NCBI GenBank assembly: GCA_003243455.1
Contig: QFQS01000002.1
Location: forward strand, 62,001-126,000
Source of the DNA: Cereibacter sphaeroides
GTDB lineage: Bacteria; Pseudomonadota; Alphaproteobacteria; Rhodobacterales; Rhodobacteraceae
Direction: 5' to 3'
DNA: 64,000 nt
Below are positions 33,182 to 41,007 of this stretch, in pieces. The notes beneath the pieces were generated by a model, which was given only the letters and a program-made list of their open reading frames with translations, ran no database searches and had not been told where the DNA came from. The position numbers were made by a program, and so were the translations under genes. The number at the start of each line of letters is the position of its first letter. Positions within the stretch are counted from its first letter, which is position 1.

Positions 33182-33895
33182 TCAGACCCCAAGGAACAAT
33201 TCGCGGAAATTCTCAGCCGCCAGAACCTTTTCGGCGGACTCGCGCAGGGTGATCGTGCCGGTCGACATGACTGCCACTTCGTCGGACAGGCCGATCACCT
33301 GTTGCGGGTTTTCTTCGACCACCCAGATCACTGTGACTCCGCTTGCGTTGATCTCGGATATCCCCCGTGCCACCTCATCGGTCAGGTGCGGCGACAGGCC
33401 CGATACCGGCTCGTCAAGGATTAACAGCCGAGGGTTCGGGATAAGCGCGGAACCGATGGCGAGCATCTGCCGTTCGCCCCCCGACAGCGACCGGCCCGCC
33501 TGGTTGCGCCGCTCGGTAAGCCGTGGAAAGCGGGAATAGACCGAGTCGATGGCATCGCGATGCTTCGCCTTCGGCAGCAGGGTGCAGGCCATCTCCAGGT
33601 TTTCCTGCACGGTCAGGCCGCTGAATACGTTCCGCGTCTGCGGCACTAGGCCCACGCCAAGGGTGGCGATGGCCTGGGTCGGCATGCCGGTGATGTCCTG
33701 ACCGCCAAAGGTGACAGTGCCGGACATCACGTTGACAAGGTTCATCACCGCATGGGTCAGCGTAGTCTTGCCCGCGCCGTTAGGTCCGATAACCGCCAAC
33801 ATGGCGCCCTCGGCGAGATCCAGCGAAACGTCGTGCAGGACGGCGAGCTTGCCGTAACCGGCGACAAGATTTCGGATGGTCAGAAGGGCAGACAT
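33182..33895 (-). CDS. livF: Branched-chain-type ABC transporter ATP-binding protein LivF
   Basis: 237 residues. LVAGYGKLAVLHDVSL, Walker A IGPNGAGKTTLTHAV, VPQTRNVFSGLTV, signature LSGGERQMLAIGSAL, Walker B RLLILDEPVSGLSP and the C-terminal region typical of LivF are present. It pairs with LivG to drive a HAAT-family importer. It lies after the binding-protein gene and before the Rieske gene; a hairpin occupies the gap upstream. HAAT systems in aromatic clusters carry aromatic acids or amides as often as amino acids, so the substrate is probably that of the catabolic enzymes. Confidence 0.92.
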   Translation of the reverse strand: MSALLTIRNLVAGYGKLAVLHDVSLDLAEGAMLAVIGPNGAGKTTLTHAVMNLVNVMSGTVTFGGQDITGMPTQAIATLGVGLVPQTRNVFSGLTVQENLEMACTLLPKAKHRDAIDSVYSRFPRLTERRNQAGRSLSGGERQMLAIGSALIPNPRLLILDEPVSGLSPHLTDEVARGISEINASGVTVIWVVEENPQQVIGLSDEVAVMSTGTITLRESAEKVLAAENFRELFLGV

Positions 33896-33919
33896 TGGGG
33901 CCTCATGCTAGGAAAGGCA

Positions 33920-33938
33920 GGGCCGGTTATACCGGCCC
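33920..33938 (-). terminator. Hairpin between binding-protein gene and livF
   Basis: Stem GGGCCGG / CCGGCCC (extendable by one A-T pair) with a short AT loop, starting 9 bp after the binding-protein stop on the minus strand. No T-run; probably an mRNA 3'-end stabiliser or weak attenuator. Confidence 0.62.
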
Positions 33939-33946
33939 CGACCAGT

Positions 33947-35194
33947 TCAGTTTGCCGGGAAGGCAGAGGAGTCGACCGTCTTGATGGTGACCCAGTTGCC
34001 TTCATCGTCAACCTGCAGCAGGCGAGTTGCCGGGATCGTGACGTTGCCATGTTCATCGAAATCGACAGAGCCAGAGGCGCCTTCAAGGTCGATATCCTTG
34101 CCCGCCTTCAGCGCAGCAACCCCATCGGCAAAGGACACCACCTTATCACCACCCGGGCCTGCCACCTTGGTCAGGTTGGCGTCGATCGACGCACCCGAGG
34201 CATCGCCCGCCGCTTCGATGGCCAGGGCCGTGGCGATGAAGGCGTCATAGGTCTCAGCCTGATAGAAGCCCGGCTCGGGCTTTTCGCCAAAGCGGGCCTC
34301 ATAGGCCGCCGAGAAGCGGTTCCAGCTTTCCGCACCTTCGACCTGGCTCGATACCGGGTTCAGGATGCCCTTGACCACTTCGACGCCAGCAGCGTTCACA
34401 AAGTCGGGCGACTGAAGTTCGGCGGTGGCCCAGTATTTCCAGTCGTAACCGCGCTGGTAGGCCTGTTTGACAAAGTTCACGCCCGCCGTCTGTCCAACGG
34501 CAAGGAAGACCATCGTCGGTTCGGCATCCGCGACCGCCTTGATCTCGGCCAGATAATTGCTTTGGCCGGGGGCAAGCACGACCTCTTTCGTGATTGTCCC
34601 GCCCAGGCGCTTGTAGGCATCCGAGAAGGTGCGCGCTCCGCTCATCGTGCCTTCGAGGTTCTCGACGACCAGAACGACTTCCTTTTGCTGCATCTCGTCC
34701 AGAAGCATCTTCGCGTGAACGACGCCAAGGAAGCTGTCCGAGGCATTGGTGCGGTAGATGAACTTGCCCGTGCCGCCGGCATCGTCGAGCGCTTCGGTGC
34801 CGGCGGAGGTCGAGATGATCGGAATCTTGTTGTCCACGGCGAAGTCGCGCAGGGCCACGATCGGGTCGCTCTCCGGGCCGATGATGGCGCTGACCCCGTC
34901 GACGCTGACCAGTTTGGTCGCGCCACGCATCGCACCGTCTACGGTCGAGCTGTTGTCCTCGGTGATCAGCGTCACCGGCTTGCCCAGAAGACCGCCGTTC
35001 GCGTTGATCTCTTCGACCGCAAGGATCGCCGCGTTGTTCAACGCGGGCGCCCATGGCCCCATATCGCCGGTCAGACCGACCAGCAGACCCAGCTTGACGC
35101 CATCCTGAGCCATGACCGCAGGTGCAGTCAGCGCCATTGCGGCGGCGCTTAGTGTCGCTACGCGAAGGCAGCGGAGCATTTTCTCTGTCTTCAT
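33947..35194 (-). CDS. Branched-chain-type ABC transporter substrate-binding protein (LivK family)
   Basis: 415 residues, periplasmic. The signal peptide is MKTEKMLRCLRVATLSAAAM... ending with APAVMA (residues 1-29). The mature protein begins QDGVKLGLLVGLTGDMGPW, the type 1 periplasmic-binding fold; other landmarks are AAILAVEEINANGG, AIIGPESDPIVALRD and IPIISTSAGTEAL. The gene lies between livG and livF, where usually it precedes the permease genes. The ligand is unknown; the surrounding oxygenase and hydrolase genes suggest an aromatic or heterocyclic compound. Confidence 0.92.
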   Translation of the reverse strand: MKTEKMLRCLRVATLSAAAMALTAPAVMAQDGVKLGLLVGLTGDMGPWAPALNNAAILAVEEINANGGLLGKPVTLITEDNSSTVDGAMRGATKLVSVDGVSAIIGPESDPIVALRDFAVDNKIPIISTSAGTEALDDAGGTGKFIYRTNASDSFLGVVHAKMLLDEMQQKEVVLVVENLEGTMSGARTFSDAYKRLGGTITKEVVLAPGQSNYLAEIKAVADAEPTMVFLAVGQTAGVNFVKQAYQRGYDWKYWATAELQSPDFVNAAGVEVVKGILNPVSSQVEGAESWNRFSAAYEARFGEKPEPGFYQAETYDAFIATALAIEAAGDASGASIDANLTKVAGPGGDKVVSFADGVAALKAGKDIDLEGASGSVDFDEHGNVTIPATRLLQVDDEGNWVTIKTVDSSAFPAN

Positions 35195-35238
35195 TGCTGT
35201 TTCCCTGTTTGATTATTATACGAACGATAGTTCATTTT

Positions 35239-35979
35239 TTAGGCGGCCGATCCGATGTATAGCCGGATGACTTCGGGGTTCCGGATGACCTCTGCTGCGG
35301 GGCCTTCGGCGATCAGGCGGCCATCGGCCATCGCGAAGATCTCTTCGCAGACCGCGCTGATGAATTTCAGGTTGTGATCAACGACTAGGAAGGTGACGCC
35401 CCGATCACGCAGCTTGCGGATCCGAGCCGTCAGGCTTTCCATCATCGCAGGGTTCACGCCCGCGGCAGGCTCATCCAGCATCAGAAGCCGGGGCTGCGCC
35501 ATCATCGCGCGCGAGAATTCCAGCATCTTCAACTCTGGCGCGGACAGATCCTGCACCCAGTCGTTCGCACGCGAGGCCAGCCCGAATTCGTCCAGCATCA
35601 CCATCGCCTGCTCCAGAACGATCCGGTCGGGAGTCCCGGACGCGAACAGTCCCTTCCGCGCCTTTGCATCCGCACGGGAAAAGACGAGCATGTTTTCCAG
35701 CACTGTCATCCGCGGAAAGCCGACAGGTGTCTGGAAGGTGCGCAATAGCCCTTCGCCCGCAATCTCGCTGGGCGGCTTGCCGTCGATGCGCTTGCCATCG
35801 AAGGTGACGGTTCCCGCGCTGCCGGGCGTAAAGCCGCTGATCACGTTGAAAAGCGAGGTCTTGCCCGCGCCGTTCGTGCCGATCAGCCCGACGATCTGCC
35901 CCTCGCCCACGCGGATCGAGACGTTGTCGACGGCGCGCACGCCACCATAGGAAAGGCTGACGTTCTTTGCCTCAAGCAT
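35239..35979 (-). CDS. livG: Branched-chain-type ABC transporter ATP-binding protein LivG
   Basis: 246 residues. VSLSYGGVRAVDNVSI, Walker A IGTNGAGKTSLFNVI, LRTFQTPVGFP, signature region DLSAPELKMLEFSRAMM and Walker B RLLMLDEPAAGVNP. The signature is atypical (SAPELK in place of the usual LSGGQ-like sequence, a change seen in LivG proteins as LxxGxQ variants). The ATG at 35979 is directly preceded by an in-frame GTG; both overlap the livM end by 8-11 bp. GGGAG stands nine bases before the ATG. Confidence 0.9.
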   Translation of the reverse strand: MLEAKNVSLSYGGVRAVDNVSIRVGEGQIVGLIGTNGAGKTSLFNVISGFTPGSAGTVTFDGKRIDGKPPSEIAGEGLLRTFQTPVGFPRMTVLENMLVFSRADAKARKGLFASGTPDRIVLEQAMVMLDEFGLASRANDWVQDLSAPELKMLEFSRAMMAQPRLLMLDEPAAGVNPAMMESLTARIRKLRDRGVTFLVVDHNLKFISAVCEEIFAMADGRLIAEGPAAEVIRNPEVIRLYIGSAA

Positions 35980-36937
35980 CACGGGCGGCTCCCTTGATCG
36001 AGGGCAGGTCGAATTTGGTCGGACGCTCGGCCAGAAGCCCGTCTGGGCGGAACCGCAGGATCAGGATCAGCGCCAGCCCGATGACAGCCGTGCGGAGTGA
36101 GGTCAGCGTCACCGCCATCTCGCCCGACACCTGGACAAAGCGCAGCATGTCGTGCAGCAGGATGAATACAAAGCCGCCGATCAGGGCGCCCTTCTGGTTG
36201 CCCATGCCGCCGATGATCAGCGCCGCCCAGACGAAGAAGGTCAGATCGGAGGTGAACTGCCCCGGAATGACCAGCGTGTTGTACCAGACATAGAACATGC
36301 CCGCCGCGCCAGAGATCATGCCCGCAACGATGAAGAGACGCATCGAGGTCTTGCGCGGGTCGATCCCGGCGGTAATCGCCAAAGCCTCGTTTTCACGCAG
36401 CGCCTTGCACGCGCGACCGAATGGCGATGCCGAAATGCGATGGGTGACCGCCCATGTCGCCGCCAGCCCCAGCAGCGTCAGCGCCAGCAGCACGTAGGAA
36501 TAGTTCTGCGCGGAAACCATCGATTTGAACGGCTGGCGCAAACCGTAGATGCCCGCGACACCGTTGGTCAGCCAGGTTTCGTTGACATAGACCTGCCGCA
36601 ACACCTCGGCGAAGGCCAGGGTGACGATCAGGAAATACTCTCGTTTCAACCGCAACGTCGGTAGCCCGATCAGCCATGCGGCCAAACCTCCGGCAATGGC
36701 AGCGGCCACGGCACCGACCACGATCGGCAGCCCCAGCCCCAACACGAAATTCTGATGCGATACCGCCGGATCTACCGTCAGCAAAGTATAGGTGTAGGCG
36801 CCGATGCCGAAGAACGAGACGATGCCCAGATCCCACAGCGGACCGTTGCCGCTTTCAAGGTTCAGGGCCAGACACAGCATACCGTAGATTGACCCGAGGG
36901 TGGCCAGGCTGACCGCGAATAGGAGGATACCTTCCAT
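35972..36937 (-). CDS. livM: Branched-chain-type ABC transporter permease LivM
   Basis: 321-residue inner-membrane permease with many helices, starting FAVSLATLGSIYGMLCLALN and including LWDLGIVSFFGIGAYTYTLL, RACKALRENEALAITAGIDP (the EAA-like ATPase contact) and VWAALIIGGMGNQKGALIGG. It forms the channel with LivH. It overlaps livG and follows livH by 12 bp. Confidence 0.93.
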   Translation of the reverse strand: MEGILLFAVSLATLGSIYGMLCLALNLESGNGPLWDLGIVSFFGIGAYTYTLLTVDPAVSHQNFVLGLGLPIVVGAVAAAIAGGLAAWLIGLPTLRLKREYFLIVTLAFAEVLRQVYVNETWLTNGVAGIYGLRQPFKSMVSAQNYSYVLLALTLLGLAATWAVTHRISASPFGRACKALRENEALAITAGIDPRKTSMRLFIVAGMISGAAGMFYVWYNTLVIPGQFTSDLTFFVWAALIIGGMGNQKGALIGGFVFILLHDMLRFVQVSGEMAVTLTSLRTAVIGLALILILRFRPDGLLAERPTKFDLPSIKGAARDA

Positions 36938-36949
36938 GACGCGGGCCCC

Positions 36950-37822
36950 TTAGTGCGACCGGCCGCGGCCACCGCCCCAGAGGGCTTGCAGCCCCTGCGG
37001 CTTGACCAGAAGCACGACGATGATGATCAGGAAGGCGAGGCCCGAGCGGTAGCTGGGCGGAACGCCCCAGCTGAGGCCAAGCTCGATGCCAAAGGCCAGA
37101 ACGAAGGCGGCCAGCATCACGCCATACAGGCTGCCGATGCCGCCCAGCACGGTGGTGGCCAGGATGATGATGATCTGCTGCCATCCCATACCGAGATGCA
37201 GCGATCCCATGATACCAAGAAACACTCCCGCCAACCCGCCCAGCGCAGAGGCGACGAACCAGACGAGATAGGACGTCCGCCGCGGGTCGATGCCGCGCAA
37301 CCGCGCCAGGTTCTCGTTGTCAGAAACCGCGCGTATGGATTTTCCGGCGGGCGTATAGGTCAGGAACAAATGCAGGCACAGCGCCGACAGGATGGCGACG
37401 ATTACAATGGTCAACTCGTATCGCGTCATGAAGGGCTGACCGAAAAGCTGCATCGCCCGCACCGGCGGCAGATCGAAGGCCAGCATGCGCTTGCCGGCAA
37501 TCGCACCGACCAGACCATGAACCAGATACGCAGCACCGACGGAGGTGAACAACAGAACCAGCGCGCCGCGCGGCTTAACGGGGCGGAAAAGTATGCCATA
37601 GAACAGGGCACCGATCAGACCGCAGAACAGTGCGGCCCCGATTGCTGCCGCCACGATCCCCACGCCCATATTGGCAAGCAGCAGACCAGTATAAGCACCC
37701 AGCAGCAGCATCTGGCCGTGCGCGATATTCAGGAAGCCTTCGACCTGCACGATCAATGCAAAGCCGACGGACGACAGCAGGATCACGCTGGCTGAAATCA
37801 GCCCAAAGGTGATGATGTCCAC
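36950..37822 (-). CDS. livH: Branched-chain-type ABC transporter permease LivH
   Basis: 290 residues with helices throughout, beginning TFGLISASVILLSSVGFALI and including VEGFLNIAHGQMLLLGAYTG, the usual LivH helix-2 motif, and AVSDNENLARLRGIDPRRTS for ATPase contact. First gene of the livHMG-binding protein-livF-Rieske-reductase operon. The 142-bp gap upstream carries a long AT-rich inverted repeat (37881-37909) that probably is an operator. Confidence 0.93.
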   Translation of the reverse strand: MDIITFGLISASVILLSSVGFALIVQVEGFLNIAHGQMLLLGAYTGLLLANMGVGIVAAAIGAALFCGLIGALFYGILFRPVKPRGALVLLFTSVGAAYLVHGLVGAIAGKRMLAFDLPPVRAMQLFGQPFMTRYELTIVIVAILSALCLHLFLTYTPAGKSIRAVSDNENLARLRGIDPRRTSYLVWFVASALGGLAGVFLGIMGSLHLGMGWQQIIIILATTVLGGIGSLYGVMLAAFVLAFGIELGLSWGVPPSYRSGLAFLIIIVVLLVKPQGLQALWGGGRGRSH

Positions 37823-37880
37823 GGTCGCTCTCCCCTTTTGCCGGTTTCCGGCGTATCGTTCTTGGGGATAACGTAGGTTG

Positions 37881-37909
37881 TGAAATTTAATTGTGTCAAA
37901 TTAATTTCA
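37881..37909. promoter_or_regulatory. AT-rich inverted repeat upstream of livH (candidate operator)
   Basis: TGAAATTTAATTG (37881-37893) faces CAAATTAATTTCA (37897-37909) with a 3-base spacer; 11 of 13 positions are complementary. It lies 59-87 bp before livH in an otherwise GC-rich sequence. AT-rich tracts with related words also occur before the cupin and XRE genes (40305-40335) and the medium-subunit gene (46935-46960). Confidence 0.55.
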
Positions 37910-37964
37910 CCAAATTTCGACAATATTTTACCTTTGCTCAATTACTGACCAATTGAGTCGGGTC

Positions 37965-38576
37965 TCATGCCGCCCGTGAAAACAGGCTGCGCAACCAACC
38001 TTTCAGCGACAGGTAAATCAGGCGCGTTCCGCTCATCGGCTTGGGCGTGACAGGTGCCGCCTGACGTAAGGGGACAGCCCCGGTGACTGCTGACTCGGGC
38101 ACCGTCTCGATGACAGCGGGCGTGGCGGATGGGGCAGGCAACTGAGCCTCGACGTTGCGGACAAAGTCCGAGATCATCACGTTCGCGATTTCCTGGATGA
38201 TACCGGTGCGGCCAAACTGCGCGATGGTGCCGGAAAGCTGGATATCCGCATCGACGACAACCTTGGTGCCGCCTTCGACCTCGGCGAGGTTGCAGGCCAT
38301 GGTCATCTTGCCACGGCTCGCGCCCTTCTTGTCGACGCCTTTGCCTTCCATCGTGATCGTATGGGTGGCAGTGTTGTAATTCACCTCGGCCTCACCCTCG
38401 AAACTGGCCTGGAACGGTCCGATCTTCATTGACATCTTGCCGCTGTGCTTGCCGTCCTCGCGCGTGCCCAGATATTCGGCACCTTGCAGGCAGGTGGCTA
38501 CGGCAGGCACATCCTGAAAAAAAGCCCAGATTTCGGACAGCGGGCGGGCAACGGTGAATTCCTGCTGGAGTTTCAT
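37965..38576 (-). CDS. CoxG-like SRPBCC protein
   Basis: 203 residues. The N-terminal 145 residues form a CoxG/START-like SRPBCC domain: FTVARPLSEIWAFFQDVPAV, KMSMKIGPFQASFEGEAEV, VVVDADIQLSGTIAQFGRTG. CoxG proteins are found with molybdenum hydroxylases of the CO-dehydrogenase type; CoxG itself is thought to help membrane association. The last 20 residues (TRLIYLSLKGWLRSLFSRAA) form an amphipathic or membrane-associating helix after a Pro/Ala-rich linker, in line with that role. Last gene of the cupin-cupin-nitrilase-coxG operon; the Mo-hydroxylase genes lie 2.4 kb upstream on the same strand. Confidence 0.86.
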   Translation of the reverse strand: MKLQQEFTVARPLSEIWAFFQDVPAVATCLQGAEYLGTREDGKHSGKMSMKIGPFQASFEGEAEVNYNTATHTITMEGKGVDKKGASRGKMTMACNLAEVEGGTKVVVDADIQLSGTIAQFGRTGIIQEIANVMISDFVRNVEAQLPAPSATPAVIETVPESAVTGAVPLRQAAPVTPKPMSGTRLIYLSLKGWLRSLFSRAA

Positions 38577-38613
38577 TGGTCTTGTTCCTTTTTCTGTTCT
38601 TGCGCTGCGGCGG

Positions 38614-39465
38614 CTAGATTTCTCTGCCAGCCAGCATCACGCCGTAGACATCGCGCCGCCTGTCATCGCGCGGTCGCACGAGAGGTGAGCGCACCTGCGA
38701 CGCCCTTATTGCCGCGATATCCAGATCGGCAAAAAGGGTGCCCTCTTCGTCTTCGCCCATCGGTCCAGCCAGACATTCGCCAAATGAATCGACGATCAAG
38801 GATGACCCAAGAAAACGAATACCCTGCTCGCCTCCGGACTGCGAGGCACAGACCATCGCCGCCTGGCTTAGATTCGCCTGAACGATAGCGCCTCGTGCCT
38901 GCCCGATGTATCCCATCGCATCGCGCGGATTGCGGTCGAAGCCGCCAACCCACGCCGTGGGCACAGCAATGATGTCTGCCCCGGCAAGCGACAGGGCCCG
39001 CGCAACCTCGACAAACCGCAGGTCGTAGCAGACGCAAATGCCAATATTACCAAGCGGAGTTTCGACAATTGGAAGCCCCAGATCGCCCGGCGTGAAAATG
39101 TTCTTTTCGGCGTCAAACGGGTGCAGCTTGCGATACAGGCTGACCGAGCCGTTCGGCTGCACCAGCATGGCCGAGTTGAACAGCCGATCACCGGCGCGTT
39201 CGCAAAAACCGCCAACGATTACAACATCCAGCGATTTCGCCAGATCCCGCCATTGAGCAAACGTCGGCCCGTCCAGCGGTTCTGCGGCATCAGACAGGCG
39301 GGCCGCATCCACGCCGTAACCAGAGACGACAAGCTCTGGCAACACGATCAGCTTCGCGCCCTTTGCCGCCGCCGCCCGTATCTCGGCCTCTGCCCGCGCC
39401 CGGTTTTCTTCCGGGGCATACAGGCCGGCGCCAAACTGGATTGCAGCGGCAGTGAAGGCTGTCAT
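38614..39465 (-). CDS. Carbon-nitrogen hydrolase (nitrilase/amidase superfamily)
   Basis: 283 residues. The triad is readable: Glu44 in VLPELVVSGYG, Lys113 in YRKLHPFDAEK, Cys146 in GICVCYDLRFVE. The E-K-C set defines amidases, carbamoylases and nitrilases of this superfamily. The ATG at 39463-39465 overlaps the stop of the cupin gene upstream (ATGA), so I reject the frame reaching 39636. No signal peptide; cytoplasmic. In this operon it probably hydrolyses an amide or N-carbamoyl product of ring oxidation. The closest subfamily (omega-amidase, beta-ureidopropionase or aliphatic amidase) cannot be decided by eye. Confidence 0.9.
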   Translation of the reverse strand: MTAFTAAAIQFGAGLYAPEENRARAEAEIRAAAAKGAKLIVLPELVVSGYGVDAARLSDAAEPLDGPTFAQWRDLAKSLDVVIVGGFCERAGDRLFNSAMLVQPNGSVSLYRKLHPFDAEKNIFTPGDLGLPIVETPLGNIGICVCYDLRFVEVARALSLAGADIIAVPTAWVGGFDRNPRDAMGYIGQARGAIVQANLSQAAMVCASQSGGEQGIRFLGSSLIVDSFGECLAGPMGEDEEGTLFADLDIAAIRASQVRSPLVRPRDDRRRDVYGVMLAGREI

Positions 39466-39884
39466 TCCGAAAGGTCCACGCAATAGCTGTCTGGCACCTT
39501 GGTATCGGCCGGCAGCGCACCGATCTTCAGCAATAGCGGAACATCGGCGGGTGCCGGTCCGCCAACGCTGACCACTTTCACGCCCCGGTCGGCACAGATC
39601 GCATGCTTGATGCCCGCCGGGACATGCACAACGCATCCGGCGTGGAAAGGCAGACTGACATTATTGGTGTGGTCGACAGCCGTTCCCTGACCTTCGAGGA
39701 TAAAGATCGTATCCTCGGACTTGGTATGGATATGCGGAACGTTGGCCTCACCCGGCTCCAGCACCACATAGTTCATATTGGCGTTCCAGGCATCGGTGCC
39801 CGGCCAGACGACAAAACGCGCGTCTTTCGAGATCAGCGGCAGGCGAAGCGTCGGCGTGTCGCGATGGAAAACCCGGATACTCAT
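39462..39884 (-). CDS. Cupin-domain protein, first of a related pair
   Basis: 140 residues of a single cupin. The metal motif is retained: PHIHTKSEDTIFILEGQG (two His, then Glu) and PAGIKHAI (third His). The C terminus VVSVGGPAPADVPLLLKIG resembles that of the upstream cupin (MRVVGGPVPADPALYEE), so the two are paralogues. Function unknown; small cupins in catabolic operons act as isomerases, dioxygenases or sugar-phosphate-like enzymes. It is coupled by 4-bp overlaps to both neighbours. Confidence 0.85.
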   Translation of the reverse strand: MSIRVFHRDTPTLRLPLISKDARFVVWPGTDAWNANMNYVVLEPGEANVPHIHTKSEDTIFILEGQGTAVDHTNNVSLPFHAGCVVHVPAGIKHAICADRGVKVVSVGGPAPADVPLLLKIGALPADTKVPDSYCVDLSE

Positions 39885-40282
39885 TCTGCCACCTTCACTG
39901 CGAACTCTTCGTACAGGGCCGGATCGGCCGGCACAGGGCCACCGACAACGCGCATCCCGTCTGACCCTGCTTCCAGCCGATAGCGGTCGCCGCCATCAAT
40001 GTGGACGATCGAACCTTCGATCAGCTCCTGCGCCGAACCAACGGTCAGATCGCTGATCCGGCCGCTGCCATTTGAAACATAGTAAACACAGTCATGCGCG
40101 TGGCTGAGATCGACCGTCGTATCATCTGCCGCCATATCGAGCACTTGCACAGTGCGAAAGCGTGAACCATTGCCCGGCCACAGAACTACCGATGCCGAGC
40201 CACGACCCTTGATGAGCGAAAGTAGTTTATGATTTACAGCGCTATCGATGACTTGCACTGTATCAGTTGGGGGGAGTGTCAT
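39881..40282 (-). CDS. Cupin-fold protein with degenerate metal site
   Basis: 133 residues; cupin-like by the order of beta strands and by its paralogy with the next gene. Only SHAHDCVYYVSNG keeps a His-x-His pair; the second motif (GSIVHIDGGDRYRLEAGSD) lacks the usual His. It may therefore be a non-catalytic partner in a heterodimer with the neighbouring cupin. First gene of the four-gene operon, divergent from the XRE-cupin regulator with a 65-bp gap. Confidence 0.78.
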   Translation of the reverse strand: MTLPPTDTVQVIDSAVNHKLLSLIKGRGSASVVLWPGNGSRFRTVQVLDMAADDTTVDLSHAHDCVYYVSNGSGRISDLTVGSAQELIEGSIVHIDGGDRYRLEAGSDGMRVVGGPVPADPALYEEFAVKVAE

Positions 40283-40347
40283 CCGGGGCCTTTTTTGGTG
40301 TTAATCAATTCTATTTAGTGTAGGTAAAATTTAATGGCGGTCAACAT
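40283..40347. promoter_or_regulatory. Short divergent promoter region between cupin operon and XRE regulator
   Basis: 65 bp with an AT-rich centre, including TTAATCAATTCTATTTAGTG (40311-40330 region) and GGTAAAATTTAA. Both divergent genes must be initiated here, so it is the most likely site of autoregulation by the XRE-cupin protein. I could not define a single symmetrical operator. Confidence 0.5.
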
Positions 40348-41001
40348 ATGATTGGCTTGCCGGGCAGGGGTGATGGCAGGCTGGCAATCAGTGGGCAGCA
40401 GTTGGTGACGATGGAAGCGCAGGCAGTACCAGAGCTGAACGAAAATGCGGCACGAACGCTGGTGGCGATCGGGCAGCGCATCCGCGAAATTCGCAAAGGG
40501 CGGGGCATGACACTGCAGGCACTCGCTGATTCGTGCGGCCTCAGTTCCTCAATGCTGAGCCTCGTCGAGCGTGGCCTGGCCTCACCTTCGATCGGTTCGC
40601 TGATCGTAGTGGGTGAGGCGTTGGGCACCACGATGTCCGAGCTTCTTTCGGCCAATGACGACCAGATCAGCGGACTCGTCACGCGCGCCAGCGAAGCCAA
40701 GATCGTTGAGACCGCACGCCATGTCGTGCGCCGCGTGCTGAAAGATGACCGCAGCCGCGGCATCTCGATCGCCGTCAACGAATACGCGCCCAAGACCGGC
40801 AGCAACGAAAGCCCTCTGAACCATGAGGGTTTCGAATATGGGCTGGTTCTTGAAGGTCAGCTCACGGTCGAGGTTGACGGCGTTAGCCACATCATGAACG
40901 AGGGCGACCTGATCGCCTATTCCTCGCGCCGCAATCACCGCATCTGGAACCACGGCGACCGCGTGGCACGGACCGTCTGGTTCAACACCTCGCGAGAGTA
41001 G
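40348..41001 (+). CDS. XRE-family regulator with C-terminal cupin sensor
   Basis: 217 residues. Helix-turn-helix about residues 40-95: IGQRIREIRKGRGMTLQALA and GLSSSMLSLVERGLASPSI. The C-terminal cupin (about 140-215) contains NHEGFEYGLVLEGQLTVEVD and AYSSRRNHRIWNHGD. This architecture is common for regulators of amino-acid, polyamine and aromatic catabolism, with the cupin sensing a small molecule. The start is uncertain: ATG at 40348, or ATG at 40411 which would still keep the whole HTH. It is the only plus-strand gene within the 28686-46931 catabolic block and probably controls it. Confidence 0.9.
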   Translation: MIGLPGRGDGRLAISGQQLVTMEAQAVPELNENAARTLVAIGQRIREIRKGRGMTLQALADSCGLSSSMLSLVERGLASPSIGSLIVVGEALGTTMSELLSANDDQISGLVTRASEAKIVETARHVVRRVLKDDRSRGISIAVNEYAPKTGSNESPLNHEGFEYGLVLEGQLTVEVDGVSHIMNEGDLIAYSSRRNHRIWNHGDRVARTVWFNTSRE

Positions 41002-41007
41002 CACGCT

